Assembly: GCA_003481775.1 (NCBI GenBank)
Contig: QULU01000014.1
Coordinates: forward strand, 23,144-87,143
DNA length: 64,000 nt
Direction: 5' to 3'
DNA from: Clostridiaceae bacterium OM02-2AC
GTDB lineage: Bacteria > Bacillota_I > Bacilli_A > Erysipelotrichales > Erysipelotrichaceae
Part shown: in pieces, positions 8,306 through 16,937 of the stretch
How the letters are laid out: each line of letters begins with the position of its first letter
Numbering within the stretch: the first letter of the stretch is position 1
Program-made: the position numbers and the translations under genes
The notes under the pieces: model-generated
Seen by the model: the letters and a program-made list of their open reading frames with translations, nothing else
What the model was told of the DNA's origin: nothing
Database searches by the model: none

Positions 8306-9390
8306 AGCGACTGACAGCCTTTCTTCTAGTAGCACTGATCGGATGGAACATTGTCCTGACGATTTTATATTTACAGTCAAAAGAGAACAGCACAGCAGCT
8401 GGGGCTGCGCAGCAGACGAATCAGAAGGTGGAATCCGCCAGTGTGGATATTACGAGTGATGTGACAGAGCTGGTGGCGAAAAGTGAAAATAAGGTGGTAA
8501 CGGTTACCGCAAAAGCAAGAGGACAATCGATTGATTCCGGAAGCGGCGCAGTTTATAAGGTTGATGGAAAAACGGTTTATATTATCACCAACAATCATGT
8601 CGTTGCGGATGGGGATGAAGCCATTGTCACCTTTGCGAACGGCAAGGAACAGAAGGTGGAAATCGTCGGAAAGGATGAGCTGACGGATCTTGCACTGTTG
8701 AAAACAGAAGTGGATTTCAAAGCGGAAGCCTTCGTGATGGGAAATTCCTCGCTTGTAAAAAAGGGAGAATATGTCATCGCCATGGGAAGTCCACTGGGCA
8801 TTGAGTATCAGGGCAGTGTATCCGGTGGTCTGATATCCGGCGTGGATAGACGGATGGAAATGGATATTGACAACAACGGTGTTGCGGACTGGGATGTGAA
8901 TGTTCTGCAGACGGATGCTGCAATCAATCCGGGAAACAGCGGTGGACCGTTAATCAATATGGCAGGAGAGCTGATCGGTATCAATTCCATGAAGATTACG
9001 GATACCTCCGTAGAGGGCTTTGGCTTCGCATTGCCGATCAATGAGGTTCTTCCCATCATCACCGAGCTGGAAAACAACGGCAAGGTGGTACGTCCGATTT
9101 TGGGAATATCCGTACAGCCAATCGAGCAGCTGAGCATGCTGGACAAGGCATATCTGGGGATTGATTCCAAGGTGGAAAGCGGCCTGCTGATTGTCAAGGT
9201 TGCCTCACGGACACCGGCAGCTGCAGCAGGAATAAAAGAGGGAGACATCCTTGTGAAATTTGATGGCAAGGATATCAAGGATTATAAGCAGTTCCGTCAG
9301 TATCTTTACAGTCATAAGGTAAAGGACAAGGTAAGCATTGTCGTAAACCGCAACGGTAAGGAAATCGAAAAGACGGTAATACTGGAATAA
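8302..9390 (+). CDS. htrA: HtrA-like membrane-anchored serine protease
   Basis: The protein has 362 residues. One membrane helix near the N-terminus (about 4-25) anchors it so that the protease faces outward. The trypsin-like domain (about 50-250) carries the triad H99 (ITNNHVV), D129 (LTDLALL) and S213 (NPGNSGGPL). One PDZ domain follows (about 265-355, with PAAAAGIKEGD). HtrA/DegP proteins degrade or refold misfolded exported proteins under stress. The start overlaps yycJ by 4 nt. Length and domain set are standard for Bacillota; all catalytic residues are present. Confidence 0.95.
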   Translation: MKRLTAFLLVALIGWNIVLTILYLQSKENSTAAGAAQQTNQKVESASVDITSDVTELVAKSENKVVTVTAKARGQSIDSGSGAVYKVDGKTVYIITNNHVVADGDEAIVTFANGKEQKVEIVGKDELTDLALLKTEVDFKAEAFVMGNSSLVKKGEYVIAMGSPLGIEYQGSVSGGLISGVDRRMEMDIDNNGVADWDVNVLQTDAAINPGNSGGPLINMAGELIGINSMKITDTSVEGFGFALPINEVLPIITELENNGKVVRPILGISVQPIEQLSMLDKAYLGIDSKVESGLLIVKVASRTPAAAAGIKEGDILVKFDGKDIKDYKQFRQYLYSHKVKDKVSIVVNRNGKEIEKTVILE

Positions 9391-9395
9391 AAAGG

Positions 9396-9434
9396 AACGG
9401 CATCTGATGCATGAACCTGCATGGGTGCCGTTTT
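9396..9434 (+). terminator. Terminator after htrA
   Basis: AACGGCA (9396-9402) pairs with TGCCGTT (9426-9432), with an inner GCATG/CATGC-type extension, followed by a short T-run. Confidence 0.75.
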
Positions 9435-9457
9435 CTGAATAATAAAGAGGGGACAGC

Positions 9458-9978
9458 ATGATATACTCCACAGCGGATGTACATTTTTATCATGATAATA
9501 TCATTCATCTTGCCAACAGACCCTATCGTAATTGTAAAGCGATGAATGAGGCCCTTGTGGAAAACTGGAATCGAAGGATACGCGTGAATGATGAGGTGTA
9601 TATTCTGGGAGATGTTACTATGAAAAATCATACGTATGCTCAGGAAATGCTGATGAAGCTAAAGGGCAGAAAATATCTCATTGAAGGAAATCATGACCGC
9701 TTTGTTCATCAAAAGGAATTTGATCAGACTTTATTTATGTGGGTAAAGCAGCTGCATGAGCTGAAGTATGAGGGGCACACCTTTGTCTTCTTCATTATCC
9801 GATGGCGGAATGGAATGGCTTTTTACGCAGAGCAATTCATCTGCACGGACATCCGCACAATCATGTGGATGTGAATTACAGAAATCGCGATAATGGTTTG
9901 TTAAGATATGATGTCGGCGTGGATGCAAATGCTATGGCACCAATCAGCATACAGGAAATCATAGCTTTTTTTGAATAA
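9458..9978 (+). pseudogene. Calcineurin-like metallophosphoesterase, frameshifted
   Basis: The first frame starts MIYSTADVHFYHDNII and has the phosphoesterase motifs YILGDVT and IEGNHD. It is coherent to about base 9790, then degenerates and stops at 9874. From 9793 the +2 frame resumes with HYPMAEWNGF, LHGHPHNH and RYDVGVDAN, and ends at TAA 9976-9978, giving about 173 residues in total as expected for this small family. One base is missing in the TTTGTCTTCTTC region (9782-9793). No slippery heptamer is seen there, so this is a disrupted gene or a sequencing error rather than programmed shifting. The intact enzyme would be a cytoplasmic metal-dependent phosphodiesterase of unknown substrate. 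Confidence 0.8.
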
Positions 9979-10003
9979 CTATCAGGAATGACAGGAGCGT
10001 AGT

Positions 10004-10621
10004 ATGGAAAAATTTGAAGAGCTATCACAGGAAAAACAGCGGCGTATCATCGATGCCGGAATGGAAGTGTTTGGGCGAAATGAATACAAAAAAGCTAACA
10101 CTGAGGATATCGCAGCCAAGGCAGGCATATCCAAGGGATTATTGTTCTATTATTTTAAGGATAAGAAAAGCTTTTATATGTATCTGTTTCAATACTGTGT
10201 AGAAATTATCACAAGGATGATGGATGACGAGGATTATACCAAAATTACAGATTTCTTTGAGCTGATGGAATTCGGCGCTCAGAAAAAAATGCAGACGATG
10301 GTGGAGCATCCGTTTATTCTGGACTTTATATCTCGTGCCTTTTCTTCCAGTCGAGAGGCTGTCAGCAAGGATGTGGCAATGGAGCTGCATTCACTCATAG
10401 ACACGACCTTTGACCGATACTTTGCTCATGTGGATTTCTCAAAATTCAACAATGATGTTGATCCGAAGCAGGTCTATCAAATGCTGGCATGGATGACAGA
10501 GGGGTATATGCATGATAAGCTCAGTTATCAGGAATCGTTAAACTTAAAGGATATTATGAGGGATTTTGAAGAATGGAAGATCATGTTTAAGAAAATCTCA
10601 TACAAAAAAGAATATCAGTAA
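10004..10621 (+). CDS. TetR/AcrR-family regulator
   Basis: The protein has 205 residues. The N-terminal helix-turn-helix (about 8-55) reads KQRRIIDAGMEVFGRNEYKKANTEDIAAKAGISKGLLFYYF in pattern, typical of TetR regulators. The C-terminal ligand-binding part has no recognisable specificity. It lies 25 nt after the broken phosphoesterase and is followed by a bidirectional terminator, so it appears to have no downstream partner; its target is not evident from context. Confidence 0.88.
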   Translation: MEKFEELSQEKQRRIIDAGMEVFGRNEYKKANTEDIAAKAGISKGLLFYYFKDKKSFYMYLFQYCVEIITRMMDDEDYTKITDFFELMEFGAQKKMQTMVEHPFILDFISRAFSSSREAVSKDVAMELHSLIDTTFDRYFAHVDFSKFNNDVDPKQVYQMLAWMTEGYMHDKLSYQESLNLKDIMRDFEEWKIMFKKISYKKEYQ

Positions 10622-10683
10622 AAAAAACTGCGACAGCATCTGTGATACCTATATGTATATCATAGAGCATGGCAGTTTTTTTA
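10621..10683. terminator. Bidirectional terminator between the TetR gene and the prepilin gene
   Basis: AAAAACTGC (ending 10631) and GCAGTTTTT (from 10672) form a stem with an A-run on one side and T-run on the other, serving the converging genes. An inner TGATA/TATCA pairing closes the long loop. Confidence 0.7.
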
Positions 10684-10696
10684 TTATCTGGATTTG

Positions 10697-11530
10697 TTAC
10701 TTTGAAATGACCTCCCAGTCCTTTATGTCATCTAGCTTTAATGCAGCGTAATCGTCCTGTGAACCTCCGGAGTCCTCTCCAAGCTTAACGGAAGCATTTG
10801 CAGTTTTAACGATTGGTGTTCCGCTAAATCCGTTTTTCCCGGAATAATCATACTGAATGACTTTGACTTTATTCCCCTGCTCTATATCACTCATGTTTAC
10901 TTTCCGCTCGCTGATTGTTATCGTATAATTATTCTCACTCTGATTTGCATAAATTCTAAAGCTGTAATCATCTCCACTGGCGATTCCTGCTTCATTAAGT
11001 GCAGCGCGCAGCTTTTTCCCGGTATTGGCACCTTCCGAATTGATAAAGGCCTTTGGGGTGTTTAGACAGAATTGATTGATGATGTCCAATGGTTCCCCTT
11101 TTATCAAAGCGAGGTGGATAGCATTTGCTTTTATAAATAAATTATCATACGAAGTCAGTATTTCATACTTCTGCTTTTGATCATCATAACGCACATAGGT
11201 TTCGTCTATTAAAACGATAAAATCACCGGCCCCATTATTTGCATGGTTTTTATATATTTCCATCAGGGTGCCCTCTACCTCTGCGCGCTTCATGATATCC
11301 TCCATATTTTCACTCGTAGATAATAAATCCAGCTGATTTTTTTGGACCAGCTCGATTCCCTTCTCCTTGGAGGCAACCATCACAGCTCTGGCCTCAGAGA
11401 TCAGCTTAGTATCTGCCGCCTCCTTCACATAGCTCATAACGGCAGGAACAGCCAGTGCCAGAAGGATTCCTATAATAACGAGAACAACGATGATTTCGAC
11501 CAGTGTAAATCCTTTTTTATTCTTTTTCAT
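10697..11530 (-). CDS. Prepilin-like protein with type IV N-methylation motif
   Basis: The protein has 277 residues. The N-terminus MKKNKKGFTLVEIIVVLVII is a class III prepilin signal: a short basic leader, Gly-Phe cleavage site, Glu at mature position 5 and a hydrophobic helix (about 9-29). The rest is a soluble pseudopilin-like domain with no recognised family. Such proteins are processed by prepilin peptidase and assembled into type IV pili or competence and secretion pseudopili. No peptidase, ATPase or other pilin is in the window, so it stands alone. AAGGGTGATT precedes the ATG on the minus strand. Confidence 0.85.
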   Translation of the reverse strand: MKKNKKGFTLVEIIVVLVIIGILLALAVPAVMSYVKEAADTKLISEARAVMVASKEKGIELVQKNQLDLLSTSENMEDIMKRAEVEGTLMEIYKNHANNGAGDFIVLIDETYVRYDDQKQKYEILTSYDNLFIKANAIHLALIKGEPLDIINQFCLNTPKAFINSEGANTGKKLRAALNEAGIASGDDYSFRIYANQSENNYTITISERKVNMSDIEQGNKVKVIQYDYSGKNGFSGTPIVKTANASVKLGEDSGGSQDDYAALKLDDIKDWEVISK

Positions 11531-11724
11531 ACAATCACCCTTTGCTCTAATTGTACTATAAATTTCCCTGTTTGTAGATATTTTAGAAAAAAATAAATGG
11601 TTTTTGCATATCGCGTAAGCTTGTTCGTGCAGCCGGATGTGCGGATAGCTGAAACAGCATACATACCATTTCCAATCGAATTTTCCTTCCAGCTGTTTGT
11701 AAACGGTATGGATTCCTCATAGAG

Positions 11725-11738
11725 GGGAATCGATTCCC
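11725..11738. promoter_or_regulatory. 14-bp perfect palindrome upstream of the lipase-like gene
   Basis: GGGAATCGATTCCC lies about 40 bp before a TATAAT box (11776-11781) that fits the promoter of the gene at 11814. A neighbouring GATTCC/GGAATC copy allows a competing hairpin. It could be an operator; no regulator can be named. Confidence 0.35.
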
Positions 11739-11813
11739 TGTATCCTGTGTATTTCAGTGAATGGTAACAATATGATATAATAAAGCCTGTAAGAATGGGA
11801 AAGAGGCGTTCAC

Positions 11814-13157
11814 ATGAAATTTATAAAGAAAATTGCCGGAGTTTTCATCCTGCTGGTGTTTTCTCATCTGCCATTGCTGCTTCATCGAGGCAAGGCTGCC
11901 TGGGCTTATGGTACAGGCAGCTTTATAGTGGTGATTCTCTTACTTCTGCTTGTTATGATGCTTCTGTATATCATACGACTGGGGATAGGAGCAGGCAAAA
12001 AACAAAGGCGGTTAAGAATTCTGCTTCATGCAAAGGATATGATAAATCGAAGCTTTCTTCTGTTTTTTATACAGCTTCTGCTATATCTGTCACTATATTC
12101 TGTAGATCGAACAGACAGCTGGTATATTGCAGACCTAATCTGGATGCTGGTGTTTCAATATACATATGCACTGACTGCCGCTATGATCATATTTTGCATC
12201 AGCCGGCGGCTTCGTATCCTGCGGCGTATTCTGCTGTGGATGGTACTGTTTCTGCCAATCATCCGCATACCTTTTCTGCTGTATCTGCAAAGCAAGGCAA
12301 AAGAAGAATATGATCATGAAACGATCGCAATCGAGGTTTCCTCACAACGCGTGGAATCACAGATATGTAAAACCAGATATCCGTTGCTCATGCTGCATGG
12401 CGTTGGCTTTCGTGATTTGAAATACATCAATTACTGGGGCAGGATTCCACGTGTGCTGACCAAAAACGGGGCTACCGTTTATTATGGCAATCAGGAAGCC
12501 TTTGCAACGATTGAACAAAACAGCAAGGACATACAAAAGCGAATTGAGGAAATCTGTGCAATCGAGCAGTGTGATAAGGTAAATATCATTGCCCATTCCA
12601 AGGGTGGTCTGGATGCTCGTCATGCGATATCCAAGGGACAAATGGGAGCACATGTCGCCTCCTTGACAACCATATCCACACCGCATCGCGGCTGTCGCTT
12701 TGTAGATGTATTGATAAAGCATGCCCCGGAAAAGCTGTATCGCTGGCTGGCATCTGTTTTTGATAAGATCTTTCTTGGCATGAAGGATCTCCATCCGGAT
12801 TTCTATACAGTGACACACCAGTTCACAACAACATGGAGTGCCCAATTCAATGAAGACGTGAAGGATGATCCACAGGTATATTACCAGAGCTATATGAGTC
12901 TGATGCACCATGCTTGGTCACACCTCTTGCTCACTATTCCGTATCTGTTTATCCGCCTTGTAGATGCAAAAAACGATGGCCTGGTAACTGAGGAAAGCGC
13001 TAAATGGGGGGATTTTCAGGGAACCTTTACCAACCGCCACTACAAGGGGATATCACACGGAAATATCATTGATCTGACCAGAGAGGATTATAAGGGCTTT
13101 GATGTATTGGAAACCTATGTACAGATGGTAGCGGAGCTGAAAAAGAAGGGCTTTTGA
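11814..13157 (+). CDS. Membrane-anchored alpha/beta hydrolase, lipase-like
   Basis: The protein has 447 residues. The first 165 hold about four or five membrane helices (near 5-22, 33-55, 80-98, 105-128 and 138-155). The rest is an alpha/beta hydrolase: LLMLHGVGF (oxyanion region), the nucleophile motif AHSKGG with S262, and likely acid and base in DAKNDGLV and ISHGNI. This resembles bacterial triacylglycerol lipases; the many helices before the catalytic domain are less usual. The substrate is unknown. AAGAGGCG precedes the ATG, and the next gene follows after 54 nt. Confidence 0.75.
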   Translation: MKFIKKIAGVFILLVFSHLPLLLHRGKAAWAYGTGSFIVVILLLLLVMMLLYIIRLGIGAGKKQRRLRILLHAKDMINRSFLLFFIQLLLYLSLYSVDRTDSWYIADLIWMLVFQYTYALTAAMIIFCISRRLRILRRILLWMVLFLPIIRIPFLLYLQSKAKEEYDHETIAIEVSSQRVESQICKTRYPLLMLHGVGFRDLKYINYWGRIPRVLTKNGATVYYGNQEAFATIEQNSKDIQKRIEEICAIEQCDKVNIIAHSKGGLDARHAISKGQMGAHVASLTTISTPHRGCRFVDVLIKHAPEKLYRWLASVFDKIFLGMKDLHPDFYTVTHQFTTTWSAQFNEDVKDDPQVYYQSYMSLMHHAWSHLLLTIPYLFIRLVDAKNDGLVTEESAKWGDFQGTFTNRHYKGISHGNIIDLTREDYKGFDVLETYVQMVAELKKKGF

Positions 13158-13211
13158 TATTTGCACTCTGATGAAAAACAGGGTACAATAAATTCCATAG
13201 CGAGGTGGAAT

Positions 13212-13736
13212 ATGCAAGCAGAGGAATTACCGGTATTTTTAGATATAGCAAAGGATTTGTTGAAGGATGCCCGTGTATGGGATATGCAAAAATATATACA
13301 GCACGGGTCCATTAGCTGTTTGGAGCACAGCTTCGTTGTGTCCTATTACAGCTTCACACTCATCAGAAAGCTACGGATGTCCTGTGATGAGCGTTCTTTG
13401 ATACGGGGGGCACTGCTGCATGACTATTTTTTGTATGACTGGCATGAGGCAGAGGACTGGCACAGACTCCACGGCTTCCGGCACCCGTTTTTTGCGAATC
13501 AAAATGCACTGCGTGATTTTCAAATCAGCGAACGGGAACAGGAAATCATTCGCAAGCATATGTGGCCGTTAACCGTTATACCACCTACCTGCAAAGAAGC
13601 GTGGGTGGTGAATGCGGTGGATACAGCATCCAGTATTGTTGAAGTGCTCGCAGAATATCGAATGTTTAAAAAACTGCGCCGCAGATGGCTGACAAGCAAG
13701 CTGGAACTGCTGAAGGAAGTAAGGGAGAGCTTATGA
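13212..13736 (+). CDS. HD-domain protein, putative phosphohydrolase
   Basis: This 174-residue protein has the HD pattern: an early His (SCLEHSFVVSYYSF), the HD pair in GALLHDYFLYDWH and a late Asp in NAVDTASSI. It is a small stand-alone HD hydrolase of the type often annotated as a phosphohydrolase, with an unknown substrate. The ATG at 13212 is used because GCGAGGTGG is well placed; a longer frame from 13161 begins with TTG and no binding site. The stop overlaps the rlmH start as ATGA, so the two are coupled. Confidence 0.8.
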   Translation: MQAEELPVFLDIAKDLLKDARVWDMQKYIQHGSISCLEHSFVVSYYSFTLIRKLRMSCDERSLIRGALLHDYFLYDWHEAEDWHRLHGFRHPFFANQNALRDFQISEREQEIIRKHMWPLTVIPPTCKEAWVVNAVDTASSIVEVLAEYRMFKKLRRRWLTSKLELLKEVRESL

Positions 13737-14209
13737 TAAAAATCGTTGCTGTAGGAAAAATAAAGGAAAAGGCACTGCGTGCTCAGATTGAAGAATATGA
13801 AAAAAGGCTGCGGCCGTTCACAAAGCTGGAAATCATCGAAGTAAACGATGAGGTGGCACCGCAGAGCAACAGCGAATCACAGAACAAGCAGGTAAAAGAA
13901 AAGGAGGGGGAACGTATTCTTGCCAAAATAAAGGAACAGGAATATGTGATCCTGCTTGATTTATGGGGAGAAATGGTGGATAGTGAAGCATTTGCGCAAA
14001 AGCTGGAGCGGCTCCAGACCTATCAGACCAGCAATCTGACCTTTGTGATCGCAGGTTCTTTGGGACCTGGGGAAAATGTCTATAAACGCTGTAACTGGAA
14101 ATGGAAGCTGAGTGATTTGACCTTTACCCATCAGATGACAAGAGTTCTTGTTCTGGAACAGATTTATCGTGCCTTTATGATACAGAACAACAATCCATAT
14201 CATAAATAG
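13733..14209 (+). CDS. rlmH: 23S rRNA pseudouridine-1915 N3-methyltransferase RlmH
   Basis: The protein has 158 residues, the usual length. It begins MIKIVAVGKIKEKAL and has the SPOUT-family knot with LLDLWGEMVDSE, FVIAGSLGPG and the conserved tail LTFTHQMTRVLVLEQIYRAF and NPYHK. It methylates pseudouridine 1915 in helix 69 of 23S rRNA on assembled ribosomes using S-adenosylmethionine. The start is inside the stop of the HD gene. The last codons are part of a 49-nt tandem duplication that continues into the intergenic region. Confidence 0.97.
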   Translation: MIKIVAVGKIKEKALRAQIEEYEKRLRPFTKLEIIEVNDEVAPQSNSESQNKQVKEKEGERILAKIKEQEYVILLDLWGEMVDSEAFAQKLERLQTYQTSNLTFVIAGSLGPGENVYKRCNWKWKLSDLTFTHQMTRVLVLEQIYRAFMIQNNNPYHK

Positions 14210-14291
14210 GATACTTCCGGGATGAAGCGGTTTCTGTTGTATTCTATATCATAAATAGGATACTTCTGGGATGAAGCGATTACTGTTGTAT
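14197..14291. repeat. Two-copy tandem repeat, 49-nt period, starting inside rlmH
   Basis: Copy 1 (14197-14242) and copy 2 (14246-14291) both run from ATATCATAAATAGGATACTT to GTTGTAT with about three differences. The first copy includes the rlmH stop codon, so this is a local duplication of the gene end. Confidence 0.8.
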
Positions 14292-14551
14292 ACTGCCAGT
14301 AAAAAAATGAATTCGCTATCTGTCTGAAATAGGGTAGTCTTAGCTACTAGGATATGAAATTCGCAGAGGTTTTGAAGGCTTCTGCTTTCTTTATGAATGC
14401 GGATGGATGTTTTTGGAAATAATGGTGCTTGAAACTGACTGAAGAAGAAAGAAAATGATTCTTACGATGAATACAACGCTTTCTTATTGTATTTAAGGAT
14501 TTTTTAAGAAAGCGTGCGGTATTCTTAGCTTGTAGAAAGGGTGTGACGGCA
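14292..14551. promoter_or_regulatory. Leader region of the FtsX/ABC/two-component operon
   Basis: This non-coding stretch holds a perfect 11-bp inverted repeat, ACGCTTTCTTA (14476-14486) and TAAGAAAGCGT (14505-14515), with an 18-bp spacer, 37 bp before the permease start. In antimicrobial-peptide sensing modules the response regulator usually binds such a repeat next to the transporter promoter. No good -35/-10 pair was assigned. Confidence 0.45.
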
Positions 14552-16924
14552 ATGCTGAAACGAATGTTAAAAAAGGATTTAATGCATAGAAAGAGTGTCA
14601 ATCTGATTCTGTTTCTGTTTATTACCATTGCGACTGTATTTCTTGCGAGCAGTGTGAACAATATTCTGGTGGTAGGCTCCTCTGTGGATTACTATATGGA
14701 TTATGCGAATATACCGGATGTGAATCTGGTGGCTGTAAATCCGAGTGAAAAAGAAAAAATAATGAAATGGATGGAAACCAAGGCTCCGGGAGTAAGGGAT
14801 TACGGTTATCAGGAAATGCTCTCCGTAGATCAGGCAAATTTGCATAGGGAGAGCGGAAAGAGATTTAATGCCGAAGGACTTAGTCTGTTTCTGTCCGAGG
14901 AAAGCAGTGACTATTGCAAGGGCTTTGATCCGGATGGAAATGCTCTTCATTTACAGGATGATGAAATCGGAATGCCTGCCTTTTTGATGGATAAAAACGA
15001 TTTGAAGGTCGGCGATAAGGTGCGAATCCGAATAGGCGGCGTGGATAAAACCTTTACTCTGAAAACCGTGGTAAAGGATGCGGCGTTTGGAAATGATATG
15101 GTTGGTATGTCAAGAATCTTTATGAATTCAGACATGTATGGAGAATTTAAGAAAGCGAGCAGTGAACAGACCTATTCTTTATACTTTATCAATGTAGCGT
15201 CCATGTCCGATTTTATTGAAGCACAGAATCTGCAAAGCTTCCCCTCCGTTTTAAATACAGTTTCCCGCAGTATGTATTCCATGATCTATTCCTTTGATCT
15301 GATTCTGGCAGCGCTGCTTATTCTGATTGGCATCTGCGTAATTTTAATTGCACTGCTGGTTCTGCGCTTTACACTGCTGTTTACGATGGAAGAGGAATAC
15401 CGTGAAATCGGTATTATGAAGGCAATCGGATTGAGAGATAAAGCAATACGGCGGCTGTATCTTGTGAAATATGCGTTTCTTGTCTGCAGCGGGGCGTTCC
15501 TCGGACTGCTGATCAGTGTGCCGATCAGTCGTGTCATGGTGGCAGGAGTCAGTGTGAATATGATTATGGAGGACAGTAGTGTGAATTTCTATGTAAATAT
15601 TCTCTGTACGCTGGTTATCATTTCACTTGTCATGCTGTTTTGTCTGAATTGCACACGAAAGCTGAACCGGATAACCGCAATATCTGCGATACGCGGTGGT
15701 CACAGTGGAGAGAGCTTTGCGAAAGCATCAGCCCTGTATTTGTTCAAACAGAAGTATCTGCGTGTCCCTGCCTATCTGGGAATCAATGATATGCTGACGC
15801 ATCTGAAGCGCTATGCATTGCTGCTGGTTACCTTCTGTATCAGCTTTGTTCTGATAACCATTCCGCTGAATACCATCCAAACCATGCAAAGCAGTGAAAT
15901 GGCATCCAAATTCACTGTGAATACAGACAGTGCCGTTTATATAAAGAAAATTGAAGGAAAGACAGATTCCGCATATAAAAACGCCAAGCAGCTGAAAAAG
16001 GGAATGCTGCGTGTGGAACAGGAAATGAAAGAAAAGGGCTATGATGCTGCGCTGACGGCCTCCTCCATTTATTTCTTACCGTTTCACGCACCCGGGACAA
16101 AGGGGAATACGAAGATCATGTCCATACAACTCCAGGGGCGCAATCCGGAATATCTGGATTACCAAGAGGGCAGTGCTCCTGTGCTAGAAAATGAAATCGC
16201 CTTCTCCCGGCTTATCCTCGAGGAAAACAACTGGCATATCGGGGATCGGGTGGAGACGGAGTTTCATGGAAATCCCTATACCTTCATCATTACAGGAAGC
16301 TATTCCGATTATATGCAGCTTGGGAAAAGTGCCCGCCTGAATGCCTCGCTGGATTTAAGTGAGCTGGATCTGTTTGAATACTGGAATGTCAATGTTGATA
16401 TGAAAACAGATAAGAGTCAAAAAGAGCTGAAGAATACGCTTCAAACACAATTTCCTGATTATGAGTGGTATACAGCGCAGGAAATTGTCGATCGCAATAT
16501 CGGCGGTATTCAGGAATCTCTGAGTGAGCTTCTGCTTCCGATGACAGCCATGCTCTGTGCGGTTATCATGCTGATAACACTGCTGATGGAAAAGCTGTTC
16601 ATCGTACGCGAAAAGGGTGAAATTGCCATGATGAAGAGTGTCGGGTTCAGAAACAGCAGTATCCGAACATGGCAGGTGATTCGTATGATTCTGGTTGCGC
16701 TGGTTTCCATGATTGCGGCAATTCCGCTGTCCATGCTCAGTAACCGCTTTATGCTGGAGCCAATCTTCGCCATCATGGGTGCTGATGTGCGTATCCAGAT
16801 CGATCCGCTGCAGGTCTATCTGCTTTACCCAGGGGTACTGCTGCTGGGAATCCTGTGTGCAACGATATTTGCTACCGGTAAAATCAAGCGTATCCACATA
16901 CGTGAAATGAACAACATGGAATAA
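14552..16924 (+). CDS. FtsX-like ABC transporter permease
   Basis: The protein has 790 residues and two similar halves. Each has a membrane helix, a large outside domain and an FtsX/MacB helix bundle: helix about 14-36, outside domain about 40-240, helices about 245-275, 295-318 and 345-365; then helix about 415-435, outside domain about 440-650, helices about 655-680, 710-735 and 755-780. GRPs such as ITAISAIRGG follow the first bundle. Such permeases pair with an ATPase to remove peptides from the membrane or to signal their presence. The ATG at 14552 fits AAAGGGTG; the in-frame GTG at 14543 is too close. The ATPase, regulator and kinase follow directly. Confidence 0.88.
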   Translation: MLKRMLKKDLMHRKSVNLILFLFITIATVFLASSVNNILVVGSSVDYYMDYANIPDVNLVAVNPSEKEKIMKWMETKAPGVRDYGYQEMLSVDQANLHRESGKRFNAEGLSLFLSEESSDYCKGFDPDGNALHLQDDEIGMPAFLMDKNDLKVGDKVRIRIGGVDKTFTLKTVVKDAAFGNDMVGMSRIFMNSDMYGEFKKASSEQTYSLYFINVASMSDFIEAQNLQSFPSVLNTVSRSMYSMIYSFDLILAALLILIGICVILIALLVLRFTLLFTMEEEYREIGIMKAIGLRDKAIRRLYLVKYAFLVCSGAFLGLLISVPISRVMVAGVSVNMIMEDSSVNFYVNILCTLVIISLVMLFCLNCTRKLNRITAISAIRGGHSGESFAKASALYLFKQKYLRVPAYLGINDMLTHLKRYALLLVTFCISFVLITIPLNTIQTMQSSEMASKFTVNTDSAVYIKKIEGKTDSAYKNAKQLKKGMLRVEQEMKEKGYDAALTASSIYFLPFHAPGTKGNTKIMSIQLQGRNPEYLDYQEGSAPVLENEIAFSRLILEENNWHIGDRVETEFHGNPYTFIITGSYSDYMQLGKSARLNASLDLSELDLFEYWNVNVDMKTDKSQKELKNTLQTQFPDYEWYTAQEIVDRNIGGIQESLSELLLPMTAMLCAVIMLITLLMEKLFIVREKGEIAMMKSVGFRNSSIRTWQVIRMILVALVSMIAAIPLSMLSNRFMLEPIFAIMGADVRIQIDPLQVYLLYPGVLLLGILCATIFATGKIKRIHIREMNNME

Positions 16925-16937
16925 GGAGGAAGCTATT

